Assembly: GCA_964561215.1 (NCBI GenBank)
Contig: CAZLOS010000013.1
Span: 1-64,000, forward strand
DNA: 64,000 bases
Source of the DNA: JAJFUV01 sp964561215
GTDB taxonomy: Bacteria; Acidobacteriota; Terriglobia; Bryobacterales; Bryobacteraceae
Direction: 5' to 3'
Below, one piece after another: positions 15,744 to 24,846 of this stretch; position 1 is the first letter of the stretch, and the number at the start of each line of letters is the position of its first letter. A program made the translations under genes and the position numbers. The notes below the pieces were generated by a model. It saw only the letters and a program-made list of their open reading frames with translations. It was not told the DNA's origin and ran no database searches.

Positions 15744-17555
15744 GTGAGCGACAGCCGACCAGGCAATGTCCCAACGGGAGGAGAAGCGCGCCCCGCGCCG
15801 CAAGTGGCCGTGCTCGACGCAGGCGGCCAGTACTGCCATCTCATTGCCCGGAAAGTCCGCGAGCGGGGAGTGTACGCCGAGGTATTCGCCAGTGGCACTC
15901 CGGCCGCCGAACTGAGTGCCTGCCGCGCCATCATTATCTCCGGAGGGCCCAATAGCGTCTATGAGCCCGGCAGCCCCACGGTCGATCCCGCGATCTTCAC
16001 GACCGGCCAGCCGGTGCTGGGCATCTGCTATGGATTGCAGCTCATGGCCCTCCTCCTCGGCGGCCAGGTCGCCAAAGGCGAGAAGGGCGAGTACGGCCTG
16101 GCCATGCTCGACGTGATTTCGCCGGGAGCTCTTTTTGACGGGATCGGCGTCCCGCAGCAGGTGTGGATGAGCCACCGCGACAGGATGACCGCGATGCCTC
16201 CGGGTTTCGAATTGCTGGCCAGTACCAGCACTTGCGCCATGGCCGCCATGGGCGACAAGACGCGCCGGCTGTACGGCGTGCAGTTCCATCCCGAAGTGGT
16301 GCACACGCACAAGGGCAGGGAACTGCTCTCGAACTTCCTGTTTTCCATCGCCGGTTGTACGAAGGATTGGTCGCCGCGCGGCCGCGTGGCGCAACTGGAA
16401 CGATCCATCCGCGAAACCGCGGCCGGACGCAACGTTTTCTTTTTCGTGAGCGGCGGAGTCGATTCGAGCGTGGCGTATTCGCTCTGCCTCCGCGCCCTCG
16501 GCGCTGACCGTGTGCACGGTGTGTATGTCGACACCGGCCTGATGCGCGAGGGGGAGACCGAGTTCGTCGAGAAGGTTTTCGAGCGGCTGGCTCCCGGCAC
16601 TTTCGTTGTCGAACGCGCGGCGGACAGTTTCCTGAGCGCGCTGGCTACCGTATCCGACCCCGAGCAGAAGCGCCTCATCATTGGCGAGCAGTTCGTCCGC
16701 ATCCAGGAACAGATCCTCCAAAGCGGCAATTACCTGGACGGGAATTGGATCCTGGGGCAGGGAACCATTTACCCGGACACCATCGAGTCCGGCGGGACCG
16801 CCAACGCGGACGTCATCAAAACGCATCACAACCGCGTGCCCGGCATCCAACGCCTGCTCGCCGCCGGACGGATCCTCGAACCGCTCACTTCTTTTTACAA
16901 AGACGAGGTCCGCGAAGTCGGCCGTGAACTGGGGCTTCCCGAGCAACTGCTGGCCCGCCACCCGTTCCCGGGGCCAGGTTTGGCGATTCGCTGCCTGGCG
17001 AGCGAATCCACGCTGCCGGTGGAGCGCGTCGCCGGCGGGTGGGTCATCCCGGTGCGTTCGGTCGGCGTGCAAGGTGACTCGCGAAGCTACCGTCATGTGC
17101 TGGCGCTGGACGCGTTCCCCAGCCGGCAGGCGGATTTGCAGGCGCGCGCCACGGAGATGATCAACGGTACGGCGGGGGTCAACCGGGCGGTGGCGCTGGT
17201 GGCCTCGCACGCGCCCATCGATCGATTCTCCGTCCGTCAAAGCACGCTCAGTGAAGATCGCCTGGCCCGTTTGAGGCGCGCGGACGCGATTGTACGCGGC
17301 GTCTCCGCTTCGAGCGGCTTCGAAAGCCAGGTTTGGCAGTTCCCGGTCGTGTTGATCCCGGTCGGCCAGCCATCCCGGCCCGATTCAGTGGTGCTCCGGC
17401 CGGTGGATTCGGTCGACGGGATGACCGCCCAGTCCGTGGCGATGGAGGACGGCCTGCTCAGGGATCTGGCTGCCAAGTTGCTCCAGGTGCCTGGCGTGGC
17501 GGCGGTGTTCTATGATTTGACCCACAAACCGCCGGGCACGATAGAATGGGAGTAA
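15744..17555 (+). CDS. guaA: GMP synthase (glutamine-hydrolysing), long eukaryote-like C-terminal form
   Basis: 603 residues against about 525 for the usual bacterial enzyme. It converts XMP, glutamine and ATP to GMP. The class I glutamine amidotransferase domain (about 20-210) keeps the Cys of GICYGLQ and the His/Glu of VQFHPEV. The ATP pyrophosphatase domain has the PP-loop SGGVDSS and FPGPGLAIRC. The dimerisation region is extended after VGVQGDSRSY and contains the blocks RRADAIV, PVVLIPV and VDGMTAQ before the standard PGTIEWE end, which is the layout of eukaryotic GMPS. GTG start 6 bp after ctpA. Confidence 0.95.
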   Translation: MSDSRPGNVPTGGEARPAPQVAVLDAGGQYCHLIARKVRERGVYAEVFASGTPAAELSACRAIIISGGPNSVYEPGSPTVDPAIFTTGQPVLGICYGLQLMALLLGGQVAKGEKGEYGLAMLDVISPGALFDGIGVPQQVWMSHRDRMTAMPPGFELLASTSTCAMAAMGDKTRRLYGVQFHPEVVHTHKGRELLSNFLFSIAGCTKDWSPRGRVAQLERSIRETAAGRNVFFFVSGGVDSSVAYSLCLRALGADRVHGVYVDTGLMREGETEFVEKVFERLAPGTFVVERAADSFLSALATVSDPEQKRLIIGEQFVRIQEQILQSGNYLDGNWILGQGTIYPDTIESGGTANADVIKTHHNRVPGIQRLLAAGRILEPLTSFYKDEVREVGRELGLPEQLLARHPFPGPGLAIRCLASESTLPVERVAGGWVIPVRSVGVQGDSRSYRHVLALDAFPSRQADLQARATEMINGTAGVNRAVALVASHAPIDRFSVRQSTLSEDRLARLRRADAIVRGVSASSGFESQVWQFPVVLIPVGQPSRPDSVVLRPVDSVDGMTAQSVAMEDGLLRDLAAKLLQVPGVAAVFYDLTHKPPGTIEWE

Positions 17556-17732
17556 TCACCCAGTGGGAGACGGGCCGTGGGGCTTCTGCTCTCAGACTGG
17601 GTGAGTTCACCCGATCATGGGTTTTATCGAGTTCTGCATGCACCTTCAAGTTGTTCTCTATGAGTGGCTTGGGGGTAGCTGCGCAAGTTGGAATCTGGCA
17701 AGTGAATTGCCAGAAAAACAAAGGGAGAATTC

Positions 17733-17987
17733 ATGGCATACGTAATTACACCTGCCTGCACGAAAGACGAGCTGTGCGTTGAGGCATGCCCCGTCGACTG
17801 CATCCATCCGAAGAAAGATGAGGACGGCTTCGAGGCCACTCCTCAGCTTTTCATTAATCCTGGCGAGTGCATCGACTGCGGCGCCTGCGTTCCGGTTTGC
17901 CCGGCATCGGCCATTTACTCGGCGGACGACCTTCCTGCGGATCGGGCTGCCAGTGCGGCTGCAAATGCCGCTCACTACGGCAATTAA
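17733..17987 (+). CDS. Small two-cluster ferredoxin
   Basis: 84 residues with GGGAGA just upstream of the ATG. The first Cys set is C9, C15, C19, C23 (irregular C-x5-C-x3-CPVDC) and the second is the classical C46, C49, C52, C56-P. That matches the FdxA-like group that carries a [3Fe-4S] or [4Fe-4S] cluster plus a [4Fe-4S] cluster, a cytoplasmic one-electron carrier. Partner enzymes are not evident here. The 177 bp upstream hold only a short inverted repeat (GGGTGA/TCACCC). It converges on mutL with 33 bp between. Confidence 0.9.
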   Translation: MAYVITPACTKDELCVEACPVDCIHPKKDEDGFEATPQLFINPGECIDCGACVPVCPASAIYSADDLPADRAASAAANAAHYGN

Positions 17988-18020
17988 GCCTTTTCGATTG
18001 AATGCGGCGGCCCGTTGCGG

Positions 18021-19970
18021 CTACACCCGGCGAAATCCCTTGAGGATGTCACGGGTGGAGTATAGCAGCGCGATGGGCCTGCCGTGCGGGCAACTCATCG
18101 GGCATTGTGTTGCCGCCAGCTCTTCGAGCAGCCAGGCCATCTTGCGCTCGTCGAGCGGCGTGTTGATTTTGATCGCGGCGCGGCAGGCCACCGACGCCGC
18201 GATTCCTCTCCTCACATCTTCCAGCGAAACCCCCCGTAGTTCCGCGTCCGCAATCTCCAGAATTTCGAAGACCAGCTTCTCGATCTCGCCCGGCGGGACG
18301 GCCGACGGCGCGGCTTTGATGGCGATGCTGCGCGGTCCGAACGGTTCGGTTTCGAAGCCGGTTGCGTTCAGCTCGGCTGCGATGCGGTTGTAGTCCGCCA
18401 TCTGCGCCGGCGTCAGCTCGATGACGATCGGCATCAACAGCGACTGCGCTTCCAGCTTTCCCTCCTCGCGGCCGCGCAGGACCTTCTCGAACAGGATACG
18501 TTCGTGAGCTACATGCTGGTCGATGAGCCACAGGCCGTCGTGGCCCGCGGCGACGATGAAGCTGTCGTGGATTTGGCCGAGGGGCCGCAGGTTCGCCAGC
18601 GCCGACAGGCTCGTCCCGGCTACGTAGGCGGCGTCTGGCGGCAGGGCCGCATGGGAGTCGGGGATGGGCAGCTTCAACGGCGGTGAAGCCACGGGCGGCG
18701 TGGGCGGGGGCGCTTCAAACCGCACAGGTTCGCCGGGGATGCCCGGCGCCTGGCCGAAATCGAGGCTTGGCGCGGGGGGTGTCGCCCCGCGCAGGTTGAA
18801 CACCGGAAGCTCTGAGTCCGCTGCGGGGGCCGGCTCAGGCACGCTTGCGAACCGCTGCTCCTCGATCTGCCGGGAAAACTCGGAGTAAGGGAGATGCGCC
18901 GCGGGTTGCGACACACGGCTGGACGGGAGCGACGGCGCGGGCTTGGCCGCGATAAGGGCGTTCCGGACGGCGTCGCGCACGAAATCATGGACCACAGGGC
19001 CGTGGCGGAAACGGACTTCGGTCTTCGACGGATGCACGTTGACGTCCACTTCCTCGTAATCGCAGGAGAGGAACAGCATCGCGAACGGATACACGCCCGA
19101 AGGAACCAGGTTGTAATAGGCCGAGTTGAGCGCGTGCAGTAGCAGCCGGTCCCGAATGACGCGGCCGTTCACGAAAAGGTGAATCGAATTGCGGTTGCTC
19201 TTTTGGAACTGCGGCCGCGACACGAAACCTGCCAGGCGCAGCACTCCGGCCGGCGAATCAGACCCGGGCTCAGGCGGAAGCGCGCGCTCCACCGGCGCCA
19301 GTGGGATCAACTCCTCCAGCAATTGGCCTCCGAAGACCTGGTAGACACGCTCCCGCAAATCCGTGGCGGGCGTGACAGCCAGCAGTTCCTTCTCGTCATG
19401 GACCAGAGTGAAGTCCTTGTCCGGGTGGGCCAGGCTGTATTCGGTCGCCAGGGTGGCGATGTGGGCGAGTTCCGTCGTTTCGCTGCGCAGGAATTTCTTC
19501 CTGGCGGGCACGTTAAAGAACAAGTCGCGCACCGTGATGATGGTCCCGGAAGCCAGCGCGGCTTCCTGGCAGGCCAGCATCTTTCCTCCCGCTATTTCGA
19601 TGCGGGTGCCGGTCGACTCGTCTCGCGACCTTGTCTCAAGCGTGAGCCGCGAAACCGAGGCGATCGAAGGCAGCGCCTCGCCGCGGAAACCCAGCGTAGC
19701 GATCGACAGCAGGTCTTTCACGTCGGTCAGCTTGCTGGTCGAGTGGCGTTCGAAGGCCAGCATGGCGTCGTCGCGCAGCATGCCGCAGCCGTCGTCGGTG
19801 ATGCGGATCAGCCGGCGGCCGCCGCTCACGGCTTCCACGCGGATCGAGGTCGAGCCGGCGTCCAGGGAGTTCTCAAGCAGCTCCTTCACCACCGAGGCGG
19901 GGCGTTCCACCACCTCGCCGGCGGCGATCTTGTTGGCGACCTGATCGGATAGGATGCGTATGCGGCCCAT
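18021..19970 (-). CDS. mutL: DNA mismatch repair protein MutL
   Basis: 649 residues. The N-terminal GHKL ATPase shows VKELLENSLDAG, DDGCGM and GFRGEAL. A Pro-rich linker (about 345-455) joins it to the C-terminal dimerisation/endonuclease domain. That domain has DQHVAHERILFE, which fits the DQHA(x)2E(x)4E metal site, plus ACRAA and SCPHGRP. It should therefore have the latent nicking activity absent from E. coli MutL. MutL couples MutS to strand incision in mismatch repair; mutS is not in the window. The start MGRIRIL is canonical. Confidence 0.97.
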   Translation of the reverse strand: MGRIRILSDQVANKIAAGEVVERPASVVKELLENSLDAGSTSIRVEAVSGGRRLIRITDDGCGMLRDDAMLAFERHSTSKLTDVKDLLSIATLGFRGEALPSIASVSRLTLETRSRDESTGTRIEIAGGKMLACQEAALASGTIITVRDLFFNVPARKKFLRSETTELAHIATLATEYSLAHPDKDFTLVHDEKELLAVTPATDLRERVYQVFGGQLLEELIPLAPVERALPPEPGSDSPAGVLRLAGFVSRPQFQKSNRNSIHLFVNGRVIRDRLLLHALNSAYYNLVPSGVYPFAMLFLSCDYEEVDVNVHPSKTEVRFRHGPVVHDFVRDAVRNALIAAKPAPSLPSSRVSQPAAHLPYSEFSRQIEEQRFASVPEPAPAADSELPVFNLRGATPPAPSLDFGQAPGIPGEPVRFEAPPPTPPVASPPLKLPIPDSHAALPPDAAYVAGTSLSALANLRPLGQIHDSFIVAAGHDGLWLIDQHVAHERILFEKVLRGREEGKLEAQSLLMPIVIELTPAQMADYNRIAAELNATGFETEPFGPRSIAIKAAPSAVPPGEIEKLVFEILEIADAELRGVSLEDVRRGIAASVACRAAIKINTPLDERKMAWLLEELAATQCPMSCPHGRPIALLYSTRDILKGFRRV

Positions 19971-20026
19971 GGTGCGAAGAACCGGCCAAAGGTGGCCGGC
20001 CGCGGTTCCGAAGAGCCGCTTCCCGC

Positions 20027-21691
20027 CTATTGTACCGCTACGCCGCGCTGCTCCAGCAGTTCGCCGGTCGTCCGCATCAAGGTGAGCAGGTTGCGGCGGT
20101 AACCCACGGATTCGGTGAGCAGCCGCGACTGTGCCTGTGTGAGCCGGTTCTGCGCGTCCAGCACGATGAACAGGATGTTGGTGCCCAGCTCGTACTTCTT
20201 CAGTTCAGCCTCGTAGGTCTTCTGGGCCAGATCGCGGGCGATGGTGGCCAGGCGTACACTGGCCTTGCTCGACTCCACGTTCGTGACCGCGTTGAGCACT
20301 TGAAGGCGCACGGTCTGTTCGACGTTGCGTACGCGCAGGGCGTCCTGTTTCTTGGCGACCATGGCGTCGGCGAGGTTGGCCTGCGCGGCGCGGTCGCGCA
20401 GCGGCAGGCGCAGCGTGAGGGCGAAGCCGTAAACGGGGTAGTTGAAACCGAACATCTGGTCCAGCGCATCGCCGAAACCACCGGGTACCATGTTGATTAC
20501 CGTGCTCGATGTTCCGTCGCCGGCGAAGACGTCGGTCTTCTGGAAATAGTTGCCGCCGCGTCCCGAACTCGAGTAATTGGCGCTAAGCGACAGGTCCGGG
20601 CGCATCATGTTGGTGGAGGACTTGATGTTCAGCTCATCGACGTCCAACGATTGAACGGCCGCGCGAAGATCGGGCCGCAGGCGCAGGGCGGCTTCAACGG
20701 ATTTCTCGGGATCCATCGATGTCGTGTCCGTGGGCGGCAACACCGATTCGGTCAGCTCCAGCGGCAGGCGGCGGACGTCCGCGTCCAGGTCCGCTCCGAC
20801 CTGCTTGCGCAACGCGTCTTCGGTCTGCGCCAACAGGAAACGTGCCTGCGACACCTGAATCTCCGCGCTGGCATACTCAGCCTGTGGCTGGTAAATGTCC
20901 AATGGCGAGAGCGCGCCCAGGTCGAGTTCCTTCTGCGCTCTCTTGAGCGCCTCTCCACGCAGCGCCAGAGCCTGCTTTTGGACGCCGAGGTTCTCTCGAG
21001 CCGAGATCACGTCCCAGTAAGCATTCTCCGCGTCGGCCAGCAGGCGCATCAGGGTGTCGCGAAGCGCGTACTCGGAGACCTTCAACCTGCTGCGGGCGAT
21101 CGAGATGGGCAGCTTCGTGACAGCCGAGCCACGGTTACGCAGCAACGGCTGCGTGACGCTGAACGCCAGCGCGGAGCTCAGTGCGGGATTGAACGTCGCG
21201 AACTGGTTGTTGGTCGAGGTTTTCGACGCGTTGAATCCCACCGTGTACGTTGTGCCTGTCTCCAGGGTCTGCGAGTAAGTGAAGTTCGCCGGCTGCGAAA
21301 GCTGGTTCAGGGTGGCTGCGCCGGAGAGCACGTCCGTGGTGGGCGTCTTCGTACGTGTGTTGCGGAACGTGGCGGCCAGCGAGGGATCGAATGTGCCGAA
21401 AGCTCGCAGAATGGCGTTCTTCTGCGTCTCGACGTTCAGCCGCTCGATGGCGATGTTCGTGTTGTTGGCCAGCACGAGCTCGAGGTAATTCTTCAGGCTG
21501 AGTTCCAGCCTGTCCGCTACCACGAAGTCTCGCAGGCGCACCGGCGGACGCAGTTCGACGCGGGTCGACGGCGTTCCGAAGCGCTGCCGGAAGTAATCCG
21601 GCTTCGGGAAAAGCGGCGAGTCCTGCGCCAGTGCACAGGCCGTCCATGTCAGGCCTAACAAGATACCGTACTTTCGCATTGTTGTCGTCAT
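20027..21691 (-). CDS. TolC-like outer membrane efflux protein
   Basis: 554 residues from the ATG at 21691, whose first bases overlap the permease stop (ATGA); the much longer open frame upstream is antisense to real coding sequence. A signal peptide (MTTTMRKYGILLGLTWTACALAQ) is followed by two outer-membrane-efflux repeats rich in long helices. Such proteins form trimeric channels that join an inner-membrane pump through a HlyD-type adaptor. It is the last gene of the efflux operon on the minus strand and is the outer-membrane exit for the adaptors at 22948-27951. Confidence 0.9.
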   Translation of the reverse strand: MTTTMRKYGILLGLTWTACALAQDSPLFPKPDYFRQRFGTPSTRVELRPPVRLRDFVVADRLELSLKNYLELVLANNTNIAIERLNVETQKNAILRAFGTFDPSLAATFRNTRTKTPTTDVLSGAATLNQLSQPANFTYSQTLETGTTYTVGFNASKTSTNNQFATFNPALSSALAFSVTQPLLRNRGSAVTKLPISIARSRLKVSEYALRDTLMRLLADAENAYWDVISARENLGVQKQALALRGEALKRAQKELDLGALSPLDIYQPQAEYASAEIQVSQARFLLAQTEDALRKQVGADLDADVRRLPLELTESVLPPTDTTSMDPEKSVEAALRLRPDLRAAVQSLDVDELNIKSSTNMMRPDLSLSANYSSSGRGGNYFQKTDVFAGDGTSSTVINMVPGGFGDALDQMFGFNYPVYGFALTLRLPLRDRAAQANLADAMVAKKQDALRVRNVEQTVRLQVLNAVTNVESSKASVRLATIARDLAQKTYEAELKKYELGTNILFIVLDAQNRLTQAQSRLLTESVGYRRNLLTLMRTTGELLEQRGVAVQ

Positions 21692-22944
21692 TCGTAGCGT
21701 ATGGCCTCGATAGGATCGAGTTTGGCGGCCTGCACCGCCGGATAAATACCGAATACCATGCCGATTCCGACCGACACCCCGAAGGCCACCGCGATGGAGC
21801 CCCAGGTGACCACTGTGGACCATCCGGCGGCCGCGGCGATGATCTTCGAGAGCGTGAAACCGAAAGCGATGCCGATCAAACCACCCACGATCGAAATCAT
21901 GATGGCCTCGGTGAGGAACTGCCGCACGATGTCGGTTTGGCGCGCTCCGATGGCGCGCCGGATGCCAATTTCGCGCGTGCGCTCGAGCACCGTCGCCAGC
22001 ATGATGTTCATGATGCCGATGCCGCCCACCAGCAGGGAAATACCCGCGATGCAAATCATTACGACGCTGAAGATGAACTGCGTGCGGCGGCGCTGTTCCA
22101 AAAGGTCCGCCGGTACCACCACCGTAAAGTCTCCGGCGTCTTTGTGCGTGGCGTTCAGGATGGCGCGCACCACGTTCGCCGTCTCCATGGAATCCGTGCC
22201 GGTGGCCACTTTGATGTAGACACCGTCGATCTCGTCCTTGAGATAGCTGTTGTTGTCCTCGAATCGCCGCATCACGGTGTTCAGGGGGGCGATGACCATG
22301 TTGTTGCGGTTCACCACCTCCAGGCCGCCTACGTCACTGTCGGAGGTAGCCTGGTGGGCCAGGATTCCGATTACCTGCAGCCAGGTGTCGTTGATCTTGA
22401 CGAACTTGCCCACGGCATTGTCGTAACCCAGCAACTGGACCTTCGCCGATTCCCCGAGCACGCAAACAGGTGCGGAGCGTCCGTCTTCATCGGAGTCGAA
22501 AAACCGCCCCTCCACCAGCCTCAGGCTGTTGATCTTGAGAAAATTGGCCTCCACGCCGATCAACAGTGGAGGCTCCTGCGCCGTTTTGGGGAGAACCTTC
22601 AGCGGCTTGAAGCGCTTACGGGGGGTCATCTCCTCGATGCCTTGCACGTTCTCCCGGATGGCGCGCGCGTCGCGGAACGTCAAGCCCGGTGAGATTTGCC
22701 GGCGGGCCTGCAACTCGTTCCTGTCGACGGCTTCCTTGGCTTCGATAATGATGTTGTTGACGCCCAGTAGATCGATGTAGCTGAGCATCTCCTTCTGCGC
22801 GCCCGCGGTGATCGACAGCATCGCCACCACGGCGCCCACGCCGAAGATCATGCCCAACATGGTGAGCAGGCTGCGCAGCTTGTGCACCAGGAGGCTCGAA
22901 AGCCCCATGGAAAGTTCGGGAAGATAAGTGGAAAATACCGACAC
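21688..22944 (-). CDS. MacB-like ABC transporter permease (FtsX domain)
   Basis: 418 residues: an N-terminal membrane helix after SSLLVHKLRSLLTMLGMIFGVG, a large periplasmic MacB-type core domain (about 50-290) and three C-terminal helices of the FtsX domain (from about 295) with VLERTREIGIRRAIGA. MacB-type pumps use mechanical force to drive substrate through TolC, but here the ATP-binding domain is not fused to the permease. It starts 4 bp after the adaptor gene and its stop overlaps the TolC-like gene. Confidence 0.92.
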   Translation of the reverse strand: MSVFSTYLPELSMGLSSLLVHKLRSLLTMLGMIFGVGAVVAMLSITAGAQKEMLSYIDLLGVNNIIIEAKEAVDRNELQARRQISPGLTFRDARAIRENVQGIEEMTPRKRFKPLKVLPKTAQEPPLLIGVEANFLKINSLRLVEGRFFDSDEDGRSAPVCVLGESAKVQLLGYDNAVGKFVKINDTWLQVIGILAHQATSDSDVGGLEVVNRNNMVIAPLNTVMRRFEDNNSYLKDEIDGVYIKVATGTDSMETANVVRAILNATHKDAGDFTVVVPADLLEQRRRTQFIFSVVMICIAGISLLVGGIGIMNIMLATVLERTREIGIRRAIGARQTDIVRQFLTEAIMISIVGGLIGIAFGFTLSKIIAAAAGWSTVVTWGSIAVAFGVSVGIGMVFGIYPAVQAAKLDPIEAIRYE

Positions 22945-22947
22945 GGT

Positions 22948-24846
22948 CTAGCGTCCCCCCTTCTTTTCGCCGCCCACTGCGCCCATGGGACTGCCCGCGC
23001 CGCCGCCTTGCTTGCGGTCCTTCCGCTCGCCTTTGCGGGCCGTCGGATCCGCCATGGCCACGACTTCACCGGGCTTCAGTCCCTCGGCGATCACCATCGT
23101 CGACTCGCTGCGACGCGCCAGCTTGATGGGACGCTGCTCGAAGCCGCTGCGAGTCTTGACGAATACCACCAGCTTGCCCTCCCTCTCGAACAGCGCCTGG
23201 CTGGGAATATGGATGGCGTTGGGGATCTTCTCCACGATGATCTCAATGTCGCTCAACAGTCCGGGGCGCAAGAGCACATCGAGCTGGCTCTCTTCCTCCG
23301 GAGGCGGCGGCAGCTGCGCGTTGGCCAGATCCTTCGCCGAGAACTGCTGGCCTCCGCCGCCCATACCCATCATCGCCATTGCGCCGTTCGGGCCCTGGCG
23401 TCGTTGGCCGCCCTGGGGCATCTGGATGCCCATCTTCTCGATCTGCGCACGCAATTGTCCAAACACCTTCTGCCGTTCTTCCGGGGTTAGGTCGGCCATG
23501 CTCTTGCCGCCCAGAGCCTTCTGCACCGCGTCGCGTACTTTCTTCTGGTCGGCTGCGGGCAACTGGCTGGTCAACCGGGTCACGAAATCGCTCCGTCCGC
23601 CACCCTCACGCCTCCCGGCACTCGCGCCGGGACCGCCTTCCGGTCCCCGTGGGCCGGGCATGATGCCCGCCGGGCCGCCACCCATGGCCGCCCCGGGCGC
23701 TCCGCCATTTCCCGCCGCCATCATGAGCATCCCGGCTCCCCGGGAGCTTTGGACGGCCGGTTTCTTGCGGTTTTGTTCGGCTGTGGCCATCATCCTGGCG
23801 ATCTGGTCCGGCTTGGCGCCCAGGGCACTCAGGAGATCTTTCATGTCCACAGAGAAAGTGACGTCGAACTTCTTGGCCGGATCCGCCGAAAACACGCTGG
23901 CGCTTGCCGTGGCGCTCATACTCTTTATTTGACCGCGGAATTTCCTGTTCGCGATCGCGTCGAGCCGGATGATGGCGTCCTGGCCTTCATGCAGGTTGGC
24001 GCGGTCAAGCTCGCCCACCTTGGCCACCAGTTCCATTTCGGAAACGTCCAGGATGTCGGCCACGGGCATACCGGGCTGGACCTGATCGCCCTCACGAATG
24101 TCCGGCACCTGGGACCCGAACATGAAGAAGCCGCTGCGGTTCTGCTTGATGGCCACCAGGCCGCTCATCGGCGCCAGCAGTTTGATCTGGTTCAGCCGCA
24201 TGCGCTCGCGGCTCAGTTCGAGCACGGCTTTGTTGCGCTGCTCGGCGAGCACCGCCAACTGCGCGCGGGCCTGCTCGCGGCGGCTCTTGATGTCGCTCTC
24301 CAACTGCTTCAGCGACCGGCGGGCCTCTTCCAGGCTGAGCAGGTTCTTTTTGGCGTCGATCGCCGAGAGCAGTTCGTTACGCTTCACTTCCAACTCTGCG
24401 CGGCGGACCGAATAACGGGCACGCAGCAGTTCTACCTGGTCCTGGTTGTCCCGGATGGCCAAGTCGGCTTTGTTCTTGCGGATCTGTTCGTCGGTTTGGT
24501 CGAGTTCGAGTTGCTTGTCCTCCAGCCTGCTCAACACCTCGGCATCGTCGAATTCGACGATCAGGTCCTTCTCGCGTGAGTAACTGCCGAGCGGCGCCAG
24601 GCGCGTCACCTGCACGGTGCCGAACAGGTTCGGCGCCGACAACGTCACCGAGCGAACGGCGCGCAACTCTCCGCGCGCGAACGAACGTATGATTACATCG
24701 CCCTGCCTCACGCGCGCCGTCGGCAGCTCCTGCTGCCGCTGCGGCATCTGCCGCGAAAACCGATAGCCATAGAACGCGGCCGCGGCGACCGCCACGACAA
24801 TCAAGCTCCGGATGATCAGTTTCTTCATTGTTCGCCGTCCGCTCAC
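22948..24846 (-). CDS. MacA/HlyD-type periplasmic adaptor with a Met/Gly-rich insert
   Basis: 632 residues if the GTG at 24846 is used (GTGA overlap with the previous stop); the ATG at 24828 (MKKLIIRSL) is an equally good start. An N-terminal anchor helix (about 8-28) leads to a lipoyl half-motif, a long coiled-coil hairpin (about 105-225) and a beta-barrel. Between barrel strands, residues about 337-524 form an unusual insert: a Gly/Met/Pro-rich stretch, a helical piece with LTPEERQKVFGQL, and another Met/Gly run (MAMMGMGGGG). The barrel and membrane-proximal parts follow (LRPGLLSDIEI). It probably links the MacB-like permease to the TolC-like protein. Confidence 0.88.
   Translation of the reverse strand: MSGRRTMKKLIIRSLIVVAVAAAAFYGYRFSRQMPQRQQELPTARVRQGDVIIRSFARGELRAVRSVTLSAPNLFGTVQVTRLAPLGSYSREKDLIVEFDDAEVLSRLEDKQLELDQTDEQIRKNKADLAIRDNQDQVELLRARYSVRRAELEVKRNELLSAIDAKKNLLSLEEARRSLKQLESDIKSRREQARAQLAVLAEQRNKAVLELSRERMRLNQIKLLAPMSGLVAIKQNRSGFFMFGSQVPDIREGDQVQPGMPVADILDVSEMELVAKVGELDRANLHEGQDAIIRLDAIANRKFRGQIKSMSATASASVFSADPAKKFDVTFSVDMKDLLSALGAKPDQIARMMATAEQNRKKPAVQSSRGAGMLMMAAGNGGAPGAAMGGGPAGIMPGPRGPEGGPGASAGRREGGGRSDFVTRLTSQLPAADQKKVRDAVQKALGGKSMADLTPEERQKVFGQLRAQIEKMGIQMPQGGQRRQGPNGAMAMMGMGGGGQQFSAKDLANAQLPPPPEEESQLDVLLRPGLLSDIEIIVEKIPNAIHIPSQALFEREGKLVVFVKTRSGFEQRPIKLARRSESTMVIAEGLKPGEVVAMADPTARKGERKDRKQGGGAGSPMGAVGGEKKGGR

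Noticed and set aside
14103..17240. Very long minus-strand open frame (1045 codons) opposite ctpA and guaA
   Set aside because: It is an antisense frame of two well-identified genes in GC-rich DNA, with His/Arg/Gly-rich shadow composition and no domain.
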